Shown in pieces: positions 18,256 to 27,600 of a stretch of DNA of 64,000 nucleotides (its first letter is position 1; every line of letters begins with the position of its first letter). Source of the DNA: RHLJ01 sp965242845 (GTDB lineage Bacteria > Bacteroidota > Rhodothermia > Balneolales > Balneolaceae); the NCBI GenBank assembly GCA_965242845.1, contig CBDETC010000003.1, positions 1,302,001 through 1,366,000 on the forward strand, in the 5' to 3' direction. The notes beneath the pieces were generated by a model. It had not been told where the DNA came from and did no database searches. It was given only the letters and a program-made list of their open reading frames with translations. The position numbers and the translations under genes are program-made.

Positions 18256-18960
18256 ATGAGAATACTTTTCGTTCTAGCAATATTTTTATGGGCTGGATGC
18301 CAGGCAACAGAGGAGAGGATTCAGACTTTGGATCTTTCGAGTGATCTTTTACTCGAAGTGAAACGGTCAAATCCTACGGATTCTCTGGAAGTGGTTATGG
18401 CAAACCTACAGGGAGAGACCCTTGAAATTGAACTTGATTCAGATCAAAAAAAGAAGGCTTTTTGGCTGAACATCTATAATGCCTGGTACCAGATTGTTGC
18501 AGACCGATATACCTATGGGCTGGACTCTGTGTTTATTAAACCTTTGATACCGATTGCAGGCGATACGCTTACGTTTGATGAAGTAGAGCATGCGATCTTA
18601 AGAAATAAACCGGGATATACCTTAGATCAGTATGCTGTTGAATCGGTTGATTTCAGGATTCATTTCGCTTTGAATTGCGGAGCGAAAAGCTGTCCTCCCA
18701 TCGCGTTTTATAATTGGAAAGAAATTGATAAACAGCTTGAAGCAGCAACAAAGCTTTATTTGACCTTAGAAACAGATATCGATGAGTCTAATAAGTTAGT
18801 ACAGGTAACTCAACTCATGGAATGGTTCGCAGAAGATTTTGGAGGAGAAGAAGGTATCATTGATGTTCTTAATCAATATCTAGAACGTGATTTTTCAGGA
18901 TATTCTATTGAGTATAAAACCTTTGATTGGACTCAACAGCTGGAAAATTTTACTAAATAG
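18256..18960 (+). CDS. DUF547-domain lipoprotein
   Basis: A 234-residue protein with a lipoprotein signal (FLWAGC, lipobox Cys at residue 15) followed by a DUF547 domain. Recognisable features are KKAFWLNIYNAW, DEVEHAILRN and HFALNCGAKSCPP. DUF547 proteins are widespread in Bacteroidota and have no proven activity; conserved His and Cys residues suggest an enzymatic or metal-binding site, which is inference. The start codon follows the kinase stop with no gap. Confidence 0.85.
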   Translation: MRILFVLAIFLWAGCQATEERIQTLDLSSDLLLEVKRSNPTDSLEVVMANLQGETLEIELDSDQKKKAFWLNIYNAWYQIVADRYTYGLDSVFIKPLIPIAGDTLTFDEVEHAILRNKPGYTLDQYAVESVDFRIHFALNCGAKSCPPIAFYNWKEIDKQLEAATKLYLTLETDIDESNKLVQVTQLMEWFAEDFGGEEGIIDVLNQYLERDFSGYSIEYKTFDWTQQLENFTK

Positions 18961-19012
18961 CACCTGAAATTGCTGGCTACTATTCTCAGCTATTTTGCGT
19001 TACTTTAAAGCT

Positions 19013-21883
19013 ATGAAGAATTGGTTCTCTGTTGCCCTAATCACTCTTTTTTTATTTCCTGCCTCAAGTTGGTCTCAAACTTTTCCTTTTCGAACCTATT
19101 CAATTGAAGATGGACTTAGTGAGTCGGTCGTAAACGATCTTATCCAGGATGAAGAAGGGTATCTCTGGTTCGCAACAGGGTATGGGTTAAATCGATTTGA
19201 CGGGATCGTTTTTGAGGCTTTCTTTGAAGAAAGCGGACTGAATCATAGCAACATTCTTTCTCTATACCAGGCTAATGATGGAAAAATATGGATAGGGACT
19301 GCAGCAGGGGTTAACTACATAGATGGGGATAGTGTGTATAGTCCACCAGGTTTTGAATCACTTGCCAATAGTGATGTAATCAGCATCTTTGAAGATCAGG
19401 AAGGGCATTTATGGTTTGGAACAGATGGAGATGGGGTCTGGCATTATTTAGGGGGACAAGAGCTGGATCTTTATTCTACCTCACAAGGATTTATAAATAA
19501 CCAGATTCGTTCTATAGCTCAGAGTTCGAATGGAGATTTATGGTTCGCTACCCGAAATGGGCTCACCTCACTCAGCAACGGAAATTTGAGGACATTCACG
19601 ATTGAAGATGGGTTGCCAGAAAATAGAATCAGAGATATAGAAATTGATCCTGATGGTATCCTTTGGATTGCTACCCGTGAAGGGATTTCCAGATTCGATG
19701 GTGTTGAATTTCAGAACTATGGAACAGAAGAAGGCCTGATTGATCCAAGAGTACGTTCTCTATCTATTTCCGGAAATGGGGATATCTGGTTAGGTACCGA
19801 AGGAGGAGTTAGCAGATTCTCAGAAGGGACATTCAAGAACTTTACCAGTATGCAGGGACTTTCTAATGATATCGTCTATTCTTCAATTACAGACAGGGAA
19901 GGAAATGTCTGGTTTGGAACATTCGGTGGAGGCGTGAGTCTGTTCTTAGGTGACTATTTCGAAAACTACACTACCGATACAGGATTAAGCAATAACCTGG
20001 TTACTTCAATTGCAGAAGATGAAAACGGAAAACTTTGGTTAGCTACCTATGGTGGTGGCCTAATGTCTAGAAATGGAGCAGGATTTGATTATTTAAATAC
20101 AATCGGTGGGCTACTAGATGACCGCGTTTACCATCTGAGTCTAGATTCTAAGGACAGACTCTGGATAGGAATGAGAGATGGGTTGGCCTATTTAGAAAAT
20201 GGAAGAATTAAGAACTTCAGTTCCAATGAGTTTCCTTTCAGAAAGGTACGAGACGTCATGGAAGCTTCAACCGGAGAATATTGGATTAGTACTTATGATG
20301 AAGGTTTGATCAAATGGCAGGGCTCATCTTACCAGGCCTTAACCCAGGATGATGGTTTGCCAAGTAATACGGTACTTAAAAGTGTAGAAGACGAAAATGG
20401 CAGTATCTGGGTGGCTACGTATGGTGGGGTTTCTAAGATTGATGGTGATGAGATAACCAATTATTCAATCCAACAGGGTGTCCCTAATAATGGGGTTATG
20501 TCGATCATGACAGATAATAATGGCACCGTTTGGATATCGACATTTGGTGGGATAGCCTGGTTTGATGGCGTACAATTCGTGAATATTACAGATGAGGATG
20601 GTTTACCTGATAAAGTATGTTATTTCATTACTCAGGATGAAAATGGCCTGTTTTGGATAGGTACAACTGCAGGTATTGTTCGCTTAGATGTGCAGAAATT
20701 TTACAGTGATATTGAAAGTGAGAAAGAACAATCTATTCAGGTTATAACTAGAGAACAAGGTTTGGTTTCCGATGAAATGAACCTGGGAGCTGTTTTTGAA
20801 GATTCTAAAGGCCATTTCTGGTTTGGCAGCGTGGAAGGAGTAAGTCATTTTGATCCTGCTATATATAAAGGGAATCAAGTGCCACCTAAAGTGCATTTGG
20901 TGGAATTTACTGCTTCCGGAGAGGAGTATGAGACCTATGGTCTTCATTTAGATAACAATAGCAATTTTGTAGAGATTGATTTTGCGGGGCTAAACTTTAC
21001 CGCTCCAAATCAGGTGATTTATGAATATAGAATGAGCAATATCGATCCTGATTGGGAGCGTACTACTTCGCGCAGTGCTCGTTACCCGTCATTACCTCCA
21101 GGTGAGTACTTTTTCCAGGTACATGCCCGAAATTCCAGTGGCATTTGGAGCGATGATATGGTGATTATTCGATTTTCAATTGCGCCTCCTTTTTGGATGA
21201 GCTGGTGGTTTTTAGCACTTATCGCATTAGCAATTGGGGGAATCATCTATCTGTTCTATCGAAATTATCAGATTATGAAAATGGTAGATATTGAGCGGAT
21301 GAGAGTACGAATTGCCAGCGATTTGCATGACGATGTTGGAGCTAGTCTTACCGAAATAGCACTCCAATCTGATTTTCTTCAGGCTAGTCATGTTGAAAAG
21401 GAATTCAAAGAATCTCTTACTCAAATTGGAAAACAATGCAGAAGGGTTGTAACTAGCCTTGATGATATTGTGTGGTCTATTGATGCTCGAAATGACACCC
21501 TTGGAGATCTAACAGACAGAATGCAGGATTATATCATCAATGTACTAGAGCCTAAAAACTTCCATGTCAGTTATGATTTTGAAGAATTAAGAATGGAGAA
21601 CAAACTCCCGGTTCCGGTTAAAGAAAACCTATATCTCATCTTCAAAGAAGCAGTGAATAATATTGCGAAGTATTCGAATGGAGATAGGGTAGAGGTAAGT
21701 ATGGAATCAGAAAATGGAGAATATAAATTCAGAATTTATGATAATGGAACCACAGGCAAAGGTCTCAAGAAAACCGGACATGGACTTCGTAACATGGAAA
21801 TGCGAGCCCAAAGAATCGGAGGAAATTTCAACTTTGAAGATAAAGACGGATTTACAGTAATTCTGAAAGGAAAGCTGAATTAA
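19013..21883 (+). CDS. two-component sensor histidine kinase with double beta-propeller sensor
   Basis: A 956-residue sensor kinase counted from ATG 19013; the frame opens six codons earlier at a TTG (18995), but MKNWFSVALITLFLFP is the better signal peptide. The periplasmic part contains about 14 Reg_prop repeats (pattern G-x-h-W-h-G/A-T-x-x-G, for example GYLWFATGYGL and GTVWISTFGGI), enough for two seven-bladed propellers. A Y_Y_Y domain and one membrane segment (WWFLALIALAIGGIIYLF) follow. The cytoplasmic part has a HisKA_3 dimerisation domain with the phosphorylated His at about residue 772 (SDLHDDVGASL) and a HATPase_c domain. The response regulator is encoded 15 bases downstream. Ligand unknown; the architecture resembles Bacteroides polysaccharide sensors, but here the receiver is a separate protein. 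Confidence 0.93.
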   Translation: MKNWFSVALITLFLFPASSWSQTFPFRTYSIEDGLSESVVNDLIQDEEGYLWFATGYGLNRFDGIVFEAFFEESGLNHSNILSLYQANDGKIWIGTAAGVNYIDGDSVYSPPGFESLANSDVISIFEDQEGHLWFGTDGDGVWHYLGGQELDLYSTSQGFINNQIRSIAQSSNGDLWFATRNGLTSLSNGNLRTFTIEDGLPENRIRDIEIDPDGILWIATREGISRFDGVEFQNYGTEEGLIDPRVRSLSISGNGDIWLGTEGGVSRFSEGTFKNFTSMQGLSNDIVYSSITDREGNVWFGTFGGGVSLFLGDYFENYTTDTGLSNNLVTSIAEDENGKLWLATYGGGLMSRNGAGFDYLNTIGGLLDDRVYHLSLDSKDRLWIGMRDGLAYLENGRIKNFSSNEFPFRKVRDVMEASTGEYWISTYDEGLIKWQGSSYQALTQDDGLPSNTVLKSVEDENGSIWVATYGGVSKIDGDEITNYSIQQGVPNNGVMSIMTDNNGTVWISTFGGIAWFDGVQFVNITDEDGLPDKVCYFITQDENGLFWIGTTAGIVRLDVQKFYSDIESEKEQSIQVITREQGLVSDEMNLGAVFEDSKGHFWFGSVEGVSHFDPAIYKGNQVPPKVHLVEFTASGEEYETYGLHLDNNSNFVEIDFAGLNFTAPNQVIYEYRMSNIDPDWERTTSRSARYPSLPPGEYFFQVHARNSSGIWSDDMVIIRFSIAPPFWMSWWFLALIALAIGGIIYLFYRNYQIMKMVDIERMRVRIASDLHDDVGASLTEIALQSDFLQASHVEKEFKESLTQIGKQCRRVVTSLDDIVWSIDARNDTLGDLTDRMQDYIINVLEPKNFHVSYDFEELRMENKLPVPVKENLYLIFKEAVNNIAKYSNGDRVEVSMESENGEYKFRIYDNGTTGKGLKKTGHGLRNMEMRAQRIGGNFNFEDKDGFTVILKGKLN

Positions 21884-21898
21884 TAAACGGAGAATGAG

Positions 21899-22531
21899 AT
21901 GGCAGTTATTGGGATTGTAGAAGACAACAAAAAGATCAGAGATTTAATCCAGCGATATCTGGATATGCAGGAGGACCTGGAGTGTCCTGTAGCTACTGAT
22001 ACCGTTGAGGAAATGCTCGAATTCCTTGAAGGGCACACAAAACCAGATGTGCTTCTGATGGATATCCAACTGCCTGGAATGTCAGGTATTAAAGGGATGG
22101 AGATTATTAAATCGAAATACCCTGAAATAGATATTATCATGCTTACGGTATATCATGATTCTCACAAAATCTTTGATTCTCTAAAAGCCGGAGCTTCAGG
22201 GTATCTTCTAAAGCATACGTCTCTTCCTGAGATAAAAGAGTCTATTGAAACCCTGTTGAAAGGAGGCGCACCTATGTCTCCGCAAATTGCGAGGAAGGTA
22301 ATCACTCATTTCAATGATCAAGCTCCTAAAAAGAATGAAGATAGCATGCTTACTTCCAGGGAGCAGGATATTGTAAATGGATTGGTGGATGGACTCAGTT
22401 ATAAAATGATTGCGGATCGCTTCGATATTTCTATTGATACAGTTCGGGCACATATCCGAAATATCTATAAAAAACTGCATGTCAATTCGAAGGCAGAAGT
22501 GATTGCAAAATCCCTTCGAGGTGAAATCTAA
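21899..22531 (+). CDS. NarL/LuxR-type response regulator
   Basis: A 210-residue DNA-binding response regulator. The receiver domain (1-120) has the acidic pocket EDN (8-10), phospho-acceptor Asp55 (LLMDIQLPG) and a conserved Lys near 105. The C-terminal LuxR helix-turn-helix (about 145-205) is seen as LTSREQDIVNGL, IADRFDISIDTVRAHIRNIY and KLHVNSKAEV. A good ribosome-binding site (GGAGAATGAG) precedes the ATG. It forms an operon with the kinase at 19013. The next two genes, for cell-surface proteins, are candidate targets (inference). Confidence 0.95.
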   Translation: MAVIGIVEDNKKIRDLIQRYLDMQEDLECPVATDTVEEMLEFLEGHTKPDVLLMDIQLPGMSGIKGMEIIKSKYPEIDIIMLTVYHDSHKIFDSLKAGASGYLLKHTSLPEIKESIETLLKGGAPMSPQIARKVITHFNDQAPKKNEDSMLTSREQDIVNGLVDGLSYKMIADRFDISIDTVRAHIRNIYKKLHVNSKAEVIAKSLRGEI

Positions 22532-22536
22532 CATCA

Positions 22537-22558
22537 TGTAACATCATCATGTTATTTA
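22537..22558 (+). terminator. weak hairpin after the response regulator
   Basis: TAACAT-CATC-ATGTTA followed by TTTAA lies a few bases past the response-regulator stop. The stem is AT-rich and short, so it may only attenuate transcription into the lipoprotein gene. Confidence 0.35.
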
Positions 22559-22620
22559 AGCTAAAAGCCAATTTTGAGAGGTTAAAGCGTAATCTTGAAT
22601 CAATGTTCTAAGGAGCAGAT

Positions 22621-24021
22621 ATGAAAGTCTCAAAAACTATTTCCGGAATCACCCTCGCATCCCTTTCTTTATTCTTTTCTGGATGCTATACCCAACTACA
22701 AAGTACAGAAGGTTTTTCGAGAACTAATCCTTCTCCTCAACAGACTGAATACTATTCCTGGGGGGATGATGCCGAACAAGCAGAAGCTGGATATAACTGG
22801 AGTGATGAACCTCAAACTGCGAAACAGTATCAAGAGCCAATTCAGGAAGGAGCAGAAATTGATGAGCCTAAATATGAAGAAGATTTAGAGGCTGCTGGTA
22901 TCTACTATAAAGATTACGAAGCAGAGCAATGGTACCAGGATAATTACGCTGATAGAATATATTGGGAAGGATACGATGATGGATTTGACGATGGATATGA
23001 TCAGGCTTATGATGATTACTATTGGGATTCATACCACTATGGCTACAACAGATACTACCACCCAATAAGAAGAGGCTCCTGGAGAGCTGGATGGAGAATG
23101 AATACCGGACTTTACTTCGCTTATTATAGTGGTTGGGGCCATGGAAGCTATTATAATTCCTGGTATCGTTACCCACATTGGGGATACTATGACGATTGGT
23201 ATTACGGCTGGGGAGGATGGGGCTACTATCACCCAACGATTGTTGTATATAACAACTACCATAGAAACACTTACAATAATAACTCTCGTCCAAGAAGCAC
23301 TGGCTTATACAGCAAAGGAAATGGAGATTCTGTTACCGGAGTACGTACCCGTTCGGGAAGTTCAGGATCTACCGGCTTAACAAGCAAAGGACGAGGTACT
23401 ACAGATGTGACTAAAAGAACATCTTCCGGAAGTGTTGGCTCAAGATACACTGGAAGAACAGGCAGTAGTACTGGACGATCAACAGGAACTAGTGTTACCA
23501 GATCAGGAAACACAGGAAGAAGTTCCGGTACCGTTCGTAATACTGGAAGAAGTAGATCAGGAAGCTCAGGAACAAGTGTAGGTCGTTCAAGATCATCCTC
23601 AGGAAGTTCTGGAACTGTCAGGAGTACAGGTAGAAGTGGAAACAGTTCAGGTAGATCTGGAACCGTTCGTTCCTCAGGATCTAGAAATAATAATTCAAGT
23701 TCGGTAACGAGAGGAAGATCGTCTGTAAGGTCGAATAACTCGGGTAGTTCTTCAGTAAGATCAAACAATTCGGGAAGCTCTTCTGTTAGGAATCGTGGAA
23801 CATCGGTTAGAACAAACAGATCAAGCAGTACTGGAAGTCGTTCTCGTTCTTCATCAGTTCGAAGCAGCTCAGGAAGTAGTTCATCAAGAGCAGTACGAAG
23901 CAGTTCTTCCAGAAGTAGTAGTTCTTCAAAAGGGAGGAGTGTAAGAAGTAGTTCTTCTTCTCGTTCTTCTTCAGGAACACGCTCTTCATCTGGATCAAGC
24001 AGATCTAAGCGAAAAAACTAA
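22621..24021 (+). CDS. lipoprotein with Tyr/Trp-rich middle and long Ser/Arg/Gly-rich tail
   Basis: A 466-residue protein that I do not recognise as a named family. The lipobox is SLFFSGC (Cys at residue 21). Residues about 25-110 are acidic (Glu/Asp/Gln). Residues about 110-220 are extremely rich in Tyr, Trp, Gly and His (runs such as WGYYDDWYYGWGGWGYY). From about residue 220 to the end the protein is almost only Ser, Arg, Gly, Thr and Asn, with repeats such as SSVRSNNSG and RSSSGSS, giving a strongly basic disordered tail. The ribosome-binding site AAGGAG is 6 bases before the ATG. Possible roles include cell-surface adhesion or binding of anionic polymers; this is speculation from composition. 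The outer-membrane protein gene follows after 24 bases. Confidence 0.8.
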   Translation: MKVSKTISGITLASLSLFFSGCYTQLQSTEGFSRTNPSPQQTEYYSWGDDAEQAEAGYNWSDEPQTAKQYQEPIQEGAEIDEPKYEEDLEAAGIYYKDYEAEQWYQDNYADRIYWEGYDDGFDDGYDQAYDDYYWDSYHYGYNRYYHPIRRGSWRAGWRMNTGLYFAYYSGWGHGSYYNSWYRYPHWGYYDDWYYGWGGWGYYHPTIVVYNNYHRNTYNNNSRPRSTGLYSKGNGDSVTGVRTRSGSSGSTGLTSKGRGTTDVTKRTSSGSVGSRYTGRTGSSTGRSTGTSVTRSGNTGRSSGTVRNTGRSRSGSSGTSVGRSRSSSGSSGTVRSTGRSGNSSGRSGTVRSSGSRNNNSSSVTRGRSSVRSNNSGSSSVRSNNSGSSSVRNRGTSVRTNRSSSTGSRSRSSSVRSSSGSSSSRAVRSSSSRSSSSSKGRSVRSSSSSRSSSGTRSSSGSSRSKRKN

Positions 24022-24045
24022 TCATCTAACACATTACTTATTACT

Positions 24046-25581
24046 ATGAAGAGAGTCTTGTTTATTCTCTTAATGGCAGGAGTATTTACTTTATCGGAAG
24101 CGTATGCTCAAGATGGTCAAGATCCGATAAGGTACTCCAGCCTTGCTCAGCAGTTTATCACCTCAACCATTAATGGTGATGCCAACGCATCTATACTTCC
24201 ATCTGTAGCAACCCAAAATGGCTTTGGTAGCTATCTGGATAACCCGGCAAGTATGGCGTTAATCAACATGAGTTATTTGAATACTGGATTGATATCAAAT
24301 ACCGGGGATCATAACAGTACATATTTGGGAAGTGATTTTGGGTTTGATGACACAAGAACCCAATTTGGAAATATTGGATTGATTTATTCTGTTCCGGTTA
24401 CCCAGGGAAGCATGGTGGTAGGAGGGGGGTATTCGCTTAGAAACGACTTCAATCGTACGAATATCTTTAACGGAAGAAATACTAGCAGTTCGATTACAGA
24501 TTTGTTTAAACAATCCGGAAGTGATTATAACTCTATAGCATTTGAATCCTATGCCATCGATTATGCCGATGTAGAACAAACCTCTCTGGAATCAATATTT
24601 CGAATTGGTTTTGCTCCAGGAGACTTTTTGGGGATTCAGCAGGAAGGAGAGGTTAGGCAAAGAGGCTCGACCGGAGAGTATTCGCTATTTATGGCGACTG
24701 AAATTCAAAAGAATCTTTTTGTAGGCGCCTCACTGGGAGCTATTTATGGGAATTATTCATACGAAAGGAATTTCTTAGAAATTGACGAAGGAAACATTTA
24801 CGATGGAGACTTTATAGACACCGATTCTGAAGGTAATGGTGGTACAGACGTAGCAAACATTTTGCTTGAAGATGAAATAGATATGGAGATATCCGGCGCG
24901 AGCGTAAATGTGGGCGTGCTCTACAAGGTCCTTCCTAAAGTGAATATTGGTGCGAGTTTCTTGCTTCCAACACGACTTAATGTTACTGAAGAATATTCTT
25001 CTTCAATACTTACAAGGCTAGATGATGGAAGAACTCCTTTTGGAGATAGTTTTTCTGGAAATTTTAATTACAAAATTAGAAGGCCCTGGGAATTGAATTT
25101 AGGATTCGCTTTGGAAGATATTAACCGAATTACCGTATCGGCCGCAGTCGAATTAATTGATTATAGAAATACCAGTCTGGACTTAACAAGCAGCGACGAT
25201 AGCGCATTCCGAACTGCCGAACTAAGAGAGCAAGAGGCAATTTTTGATAGCTTATTCACTAATAGCTATAATCTGGTAGCCAATCTTAGTGGTGGAGTAA
25301 AATACAAATCCAAAACTGGTTTCGAGCTAAGAGGTGGTGCTGCTTTCTTACCTGGTAAAAGTTCAAATTTTGAAGCCAACAGGCTTATTCTTTCAGGAGG
25401 TCTTGGGATTCCTGTTTCGAGAGAACTCTACCTGGATATAACTACACAATATACCGGTTGGGACGACCGTTCGATTCTATATGAATACTTTGACCCAGTC
25501 AGTGGTCAAGAGAGAATTGAAAGTATTGATGAGACGATAAGTCAAATCAATGTTATGGTTGGTTTAAAGTATAGGTTTTAG
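24046..25581 (+). CDS. outer-membrane beta-barrel protein (OmpP1/FadL-like)
   Basis: A 511-residue protein with a signal peptide (ending SEAYA) and the general pattern of Bacteroidota OmpP1/FadL-type porins. It opens with a plug-like segment (YSSLAQQF, then GFGSYLDNPASMALIN), followed by many amphipathic strands with Gly/aromatic turns. It ends in INVMVGLKYRF with a terminal Phe as expected for barrel insertion by BAM. Probably cotranscribed with the Ser/Arg-rich lipoprotein. Substrate unknown; hydrophobic-compound uptake is a family-based guess. Confidence 0.8.
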   Translation: MKRVLFILLMAGVFTLSEAYAQDGQDPIRYSSLAQQFITSTINGDANASILPSVATQNGFGSYLDNPASMALINMSYLNTGLISNTGDHNSTYLGSDFGFDDTRTQFGNIGLIYSVPVTQGSMVVGGGYSLRNDFNRTNIFNGRNTSSSITDLFKQSGSDYNSIAFESYAIDYADVEQTSLESIFRIGFAPGDFLGIQQEGEVRQRGSTGEYSLFMATEIQKNLFVGASLGAIYGNYSYERNFLEIDEGNIYDGDFIDTDSEGNGGTDVANILLEDEIDMEISGASVNVGVLYKVLPKVNIGASFLLPTRLNVTEEYSSSILTRLDDGRTPFGDSFSGNFNYKIRRPWELNLGFALEDINRITVSAAVELIDYRNTSLDLTSSDDSAFRTAELREQEAIFDSLFTNSYNLVANLSGGVKYKSKTGFELRGGAAFLPGKSSNFEANRLILSGGLGIPVSRELYLDITTQYTGWDDRSILYEYFDPVSGQERIESIDETISQINVMVGLKYRF

Positions 25582-25622
25582 AGTTATTGATAATAATCCC
25601 CAAAACCTCCGTAGTTAGTTTT

Positions 25623-25657
25623 AAGAGAAAGTTTTGTGAAAGAAGCTTTCTCTTTTT
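25623..25657. terminator. bidirectional terminator between the porin gene and corA
   Basis: A perfect 9-bp stem AAGAGAAAG / CTTTCTCTT (25623-25631 and 25646-25654) with T-rich sequence on the plus side. It lies between the convergent stops at 25581 and 25659. Confidence 0.7.
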
Positions 25658-25658
25658 A

Positions 25659-26744
25659 CTACCACCATTTCCTTTTCTTGAAATAGACCACCATCCCTAT
25701 AGTTGAAACAATCATCACCCCCCATACCAGAGGATAACTCCACTTCCAGGTCAGTTCGGGCATATAGCTAAAATTCATACCGTAAATACCGGCTATAAAA
25801 GTTAAGGGAATAAAAATGGTTGCTATGATAGTGAGAACCTTCATTACCTCATTCATCTTATTACTAAGATTAGTCATATACATATCATGAAGTCCCGCTA
25901 CAATGTCCCTGTTATTGTCCAGGTTATCTATAATCTGAATTGTATGATCATAAACGTCTCTTAAAAAAAGCCGCGTTTCATCTGCTACAAAAGGGAAGTT
26001 ATCTCGAAGCATTGCATTCAGGTTATCCCTTAATGGCCAGGCACTTTTTCTGAATTGAATTAACTGTTTTCTCATTTGATGAATATCGGTGAGTGTATCT
26101 TCATCTGCGTTTGACCATAAAACATCTTCGGTTGCTTCAATTCTGTCGTTCAATACTTCCAATGCCTCGAAATAATAGTCGATAATGATATCTATTAAGG
26201 CATAGGCCATGTAATCAGGACCTCCCTTACGCATTCTGGTATTTTCCGCAGCTAACCTTTTTTTGATAGGAGCAAAAATTGGGCGTTCAGATTCCTGGAA
26301 TGAAAAAATAAACTTATCGGTAAAAACCAGGCTTACCTGTTCCTGATGCAATTCATTGTTTTCAATATAGAGCATCTTCAAAACAACAAATATCTGATCA
26401 CTATAATCCTCTACTTTTGGACGTTGCTTGGTATTGAGAATATCTTCTTGGATAAGTGGATGAAATTCAAATTCATCCCAAAGCTCTTTTAGCTTAGGTA
26501 TATCGTGCAATCCTTTTACCTGTACCCAGGTGGGGTTTTCAGTCTTTACGAATGGCCTGCATTCGGAAACTTCTTTGACTTCTTTTATTTCAAGGTGGTC
26601 GATTCCATAATCATGAAGATCAATCGTTAAATCTTCCATTTTCTGCTCACCAACATGAGTAAGCGTACCAGGAGCTGCTCCAACATGTTTTGATGAAAAA
26701 GCGGATCTAATCTTTTGTGGGATAGTTTTTTTCTGGGTACTCAT
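25659..26744 (-). CDS. corA: CorA-type magnesium/divalent metal channel
   Basis: A 361-residue CorA. The large cytoplasmic N-terminal domain (about 1-290) contains VQVKGLHD and the long stalk helix. Two C-terminal membrane helices follow. The selectivity signature GMN is seen in GIYGMNFSYMPEL between them, and the protein ends in the basic cluster KKRKWW. Length and layout match the family. It is monocistronic, with terminators on both sides. It supplies Mg2+ across the inner membrane; Co2+ transport is also possible. Confidence 0.94.
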   Translation of the reverse strand: MSTQKKTIPQKIRSAFSSKHVGAAPGTLTHVGEQKMEDLTIDLHDYGIDHLEIKEVKEVSECRPFVKTENPTWVQVKGLHDIPKLKELWDEFEFHPLIQEDILNTKQRPKVEDYSDQIFVVLKMLYIENNELHQEQVSLVFTDKFIFSFQESERPIFAPIKKRLAAENTRMRKGGPDYMAYALIDIIIDYYFEALEVLNDRIEATEDVLWSNADEDTLTDIHQMRKQLIQFRKSAWPLRDNLNAMLRDNFPFVADETRLFLRDVYDHTIQIIDNLDNNRDIVAGLHDMYMTNLSNKMNEVMKVLTIIATIFIPLTFIAGIYGMNFSYMPELTWKWSYPLVWGVMIVSTIGMVVYFKKRKWW

Positions 26745-26770
26745 GTGTTGAGTTTCACAAAAAAAAGGGC

Positions 26771-26805
26771 AAAAAAAAAGCCCTGCTCATAAAATGAACA
26801 GGACT
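26771..26805 (-). terminator. intrinsic terminator of the OmpA-like lipoprotein gene
   Basis: Read on the minus strand, GTCCTGTTCAT-TTT-ATGAGCAGGGC (11 bp with G-U pairs) is followed by nine T residues (26771-26779 on the plus strand). It lies 23 bases beyond the stop at 26828 and upstream of corA. Confidence 0.85.
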
Positions 26806-26827
26806 GAATAAATTCGGAAAAGGCTAA

Positions 26828-27502
26828 TTACTCAATATCTCCTTTTTCAGCAGCTTTCTTAAGCTTGTCGTTTGCCCAGATAGCAACTTCTACCCGACGA
26901 TTTTGTGTGCGGCCTTCTACTGTTGAATTATCTGCAACAGGGTCAGCTTCACCGAAACCAGTTATTGTCATTCTGGTAGCTTCCACACCAGTAAAGGCGG
27001 TGTATTCAGCAACAGCTTTTGCTCTTTTTTCAGATAACTCAAGATTGTATTCTTCACTTCCGGTATCATCAGTATATCCACCAAACATGATGTTTGTATC
27101 TTCATATTTTTGAAGAATCTCAGAAAGCTTGGCGATTTCTTCTTTGGAGGTGCTGCTCAGTTCATAAGAGTTTACTTCAAATAGAATACCTGAGTCGAAG
27201 GTTACTTTAATTCCTTCTCCTACACGCTCTACTTTTGCTCCCTCTAAATCCTCTTCCATTTCTCGTGATTGACGATCCATATAATTTCCGATAGCAGCAC
27301 CAGTGGCTCCACCTACAGCCGCACCGGCAATAGCTCCTGTAGTAGTATTTCCAGCAGCTTTACCAATTAAAGCTCCAGCTAGAGCTCCTGCAGTTGCACC
27401 AATGGCTGTTCCCTTGGCTGTTTTACTAATTGAATCGCATGAAGCTGTTAATAATCCAGCAATAACAACAAATGAAAAGATTTTTAACGAAAGTGATTTC
27501 AT
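26828..27502 (-). CDS. OmpA-family lipoprotein with glycine-zipper domain (YiaD-like)
   Basis: A 224-residue lipoprotein (lipobox LLTASC, Cys about residue 22). Residues about 28-75 form a glycine-zipper region (GAIAGAAVGGATGAAIGNY), which can insert into or associate with membrane. The C-terminal OmpA domain (about 95-210) has VTFDSGILFEVNS, GYTDDTGS and the peptidoglycan-binding GRTQNRRVEVAI. It is expected to tether the outer membrane to peptidoglycan. It is flanked by its own terminator and is probably monocistronic. Confidence 0.92.
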   Translation of the reverse strand: MKSLSLKIFSFVVIAGLLTASCDSISKTAKGTAIGATAGALAGALIGKAAGNTTTGAIAGAAVGGATGAAIGNYMDRQSREMEEDLEGAKVERVGEGIKVTFDSGILFEVNSYELSSTSKEEIAKLSEILQKYEDTNIMFGGYTDDTGSEEYNLELSEKRAKAVAEYTAFTGVEATRMTITGFGEADPVADNSTVEGRTQNRRVEVAIWANDKLKKAAEKGDIE

Positions 27503-27600
27503 AGTATTTAGTTAGTTAAATAATTCTTAGTTAAACTCATCTATCACGATAAGTTCCTCATATTAAAGAATTGTTTCCTAAGGATTAAGTTAGAGTCTTC

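Noticed and set aside
23271..23768. 165-residue Leu/Pro/Glu-rich frame antisense to the Ser/Arg-rich lipoprotein
   Set aside because: It is the complement of the repetitive Ser/Arg codons, with no domain and no start context; composition artefact.
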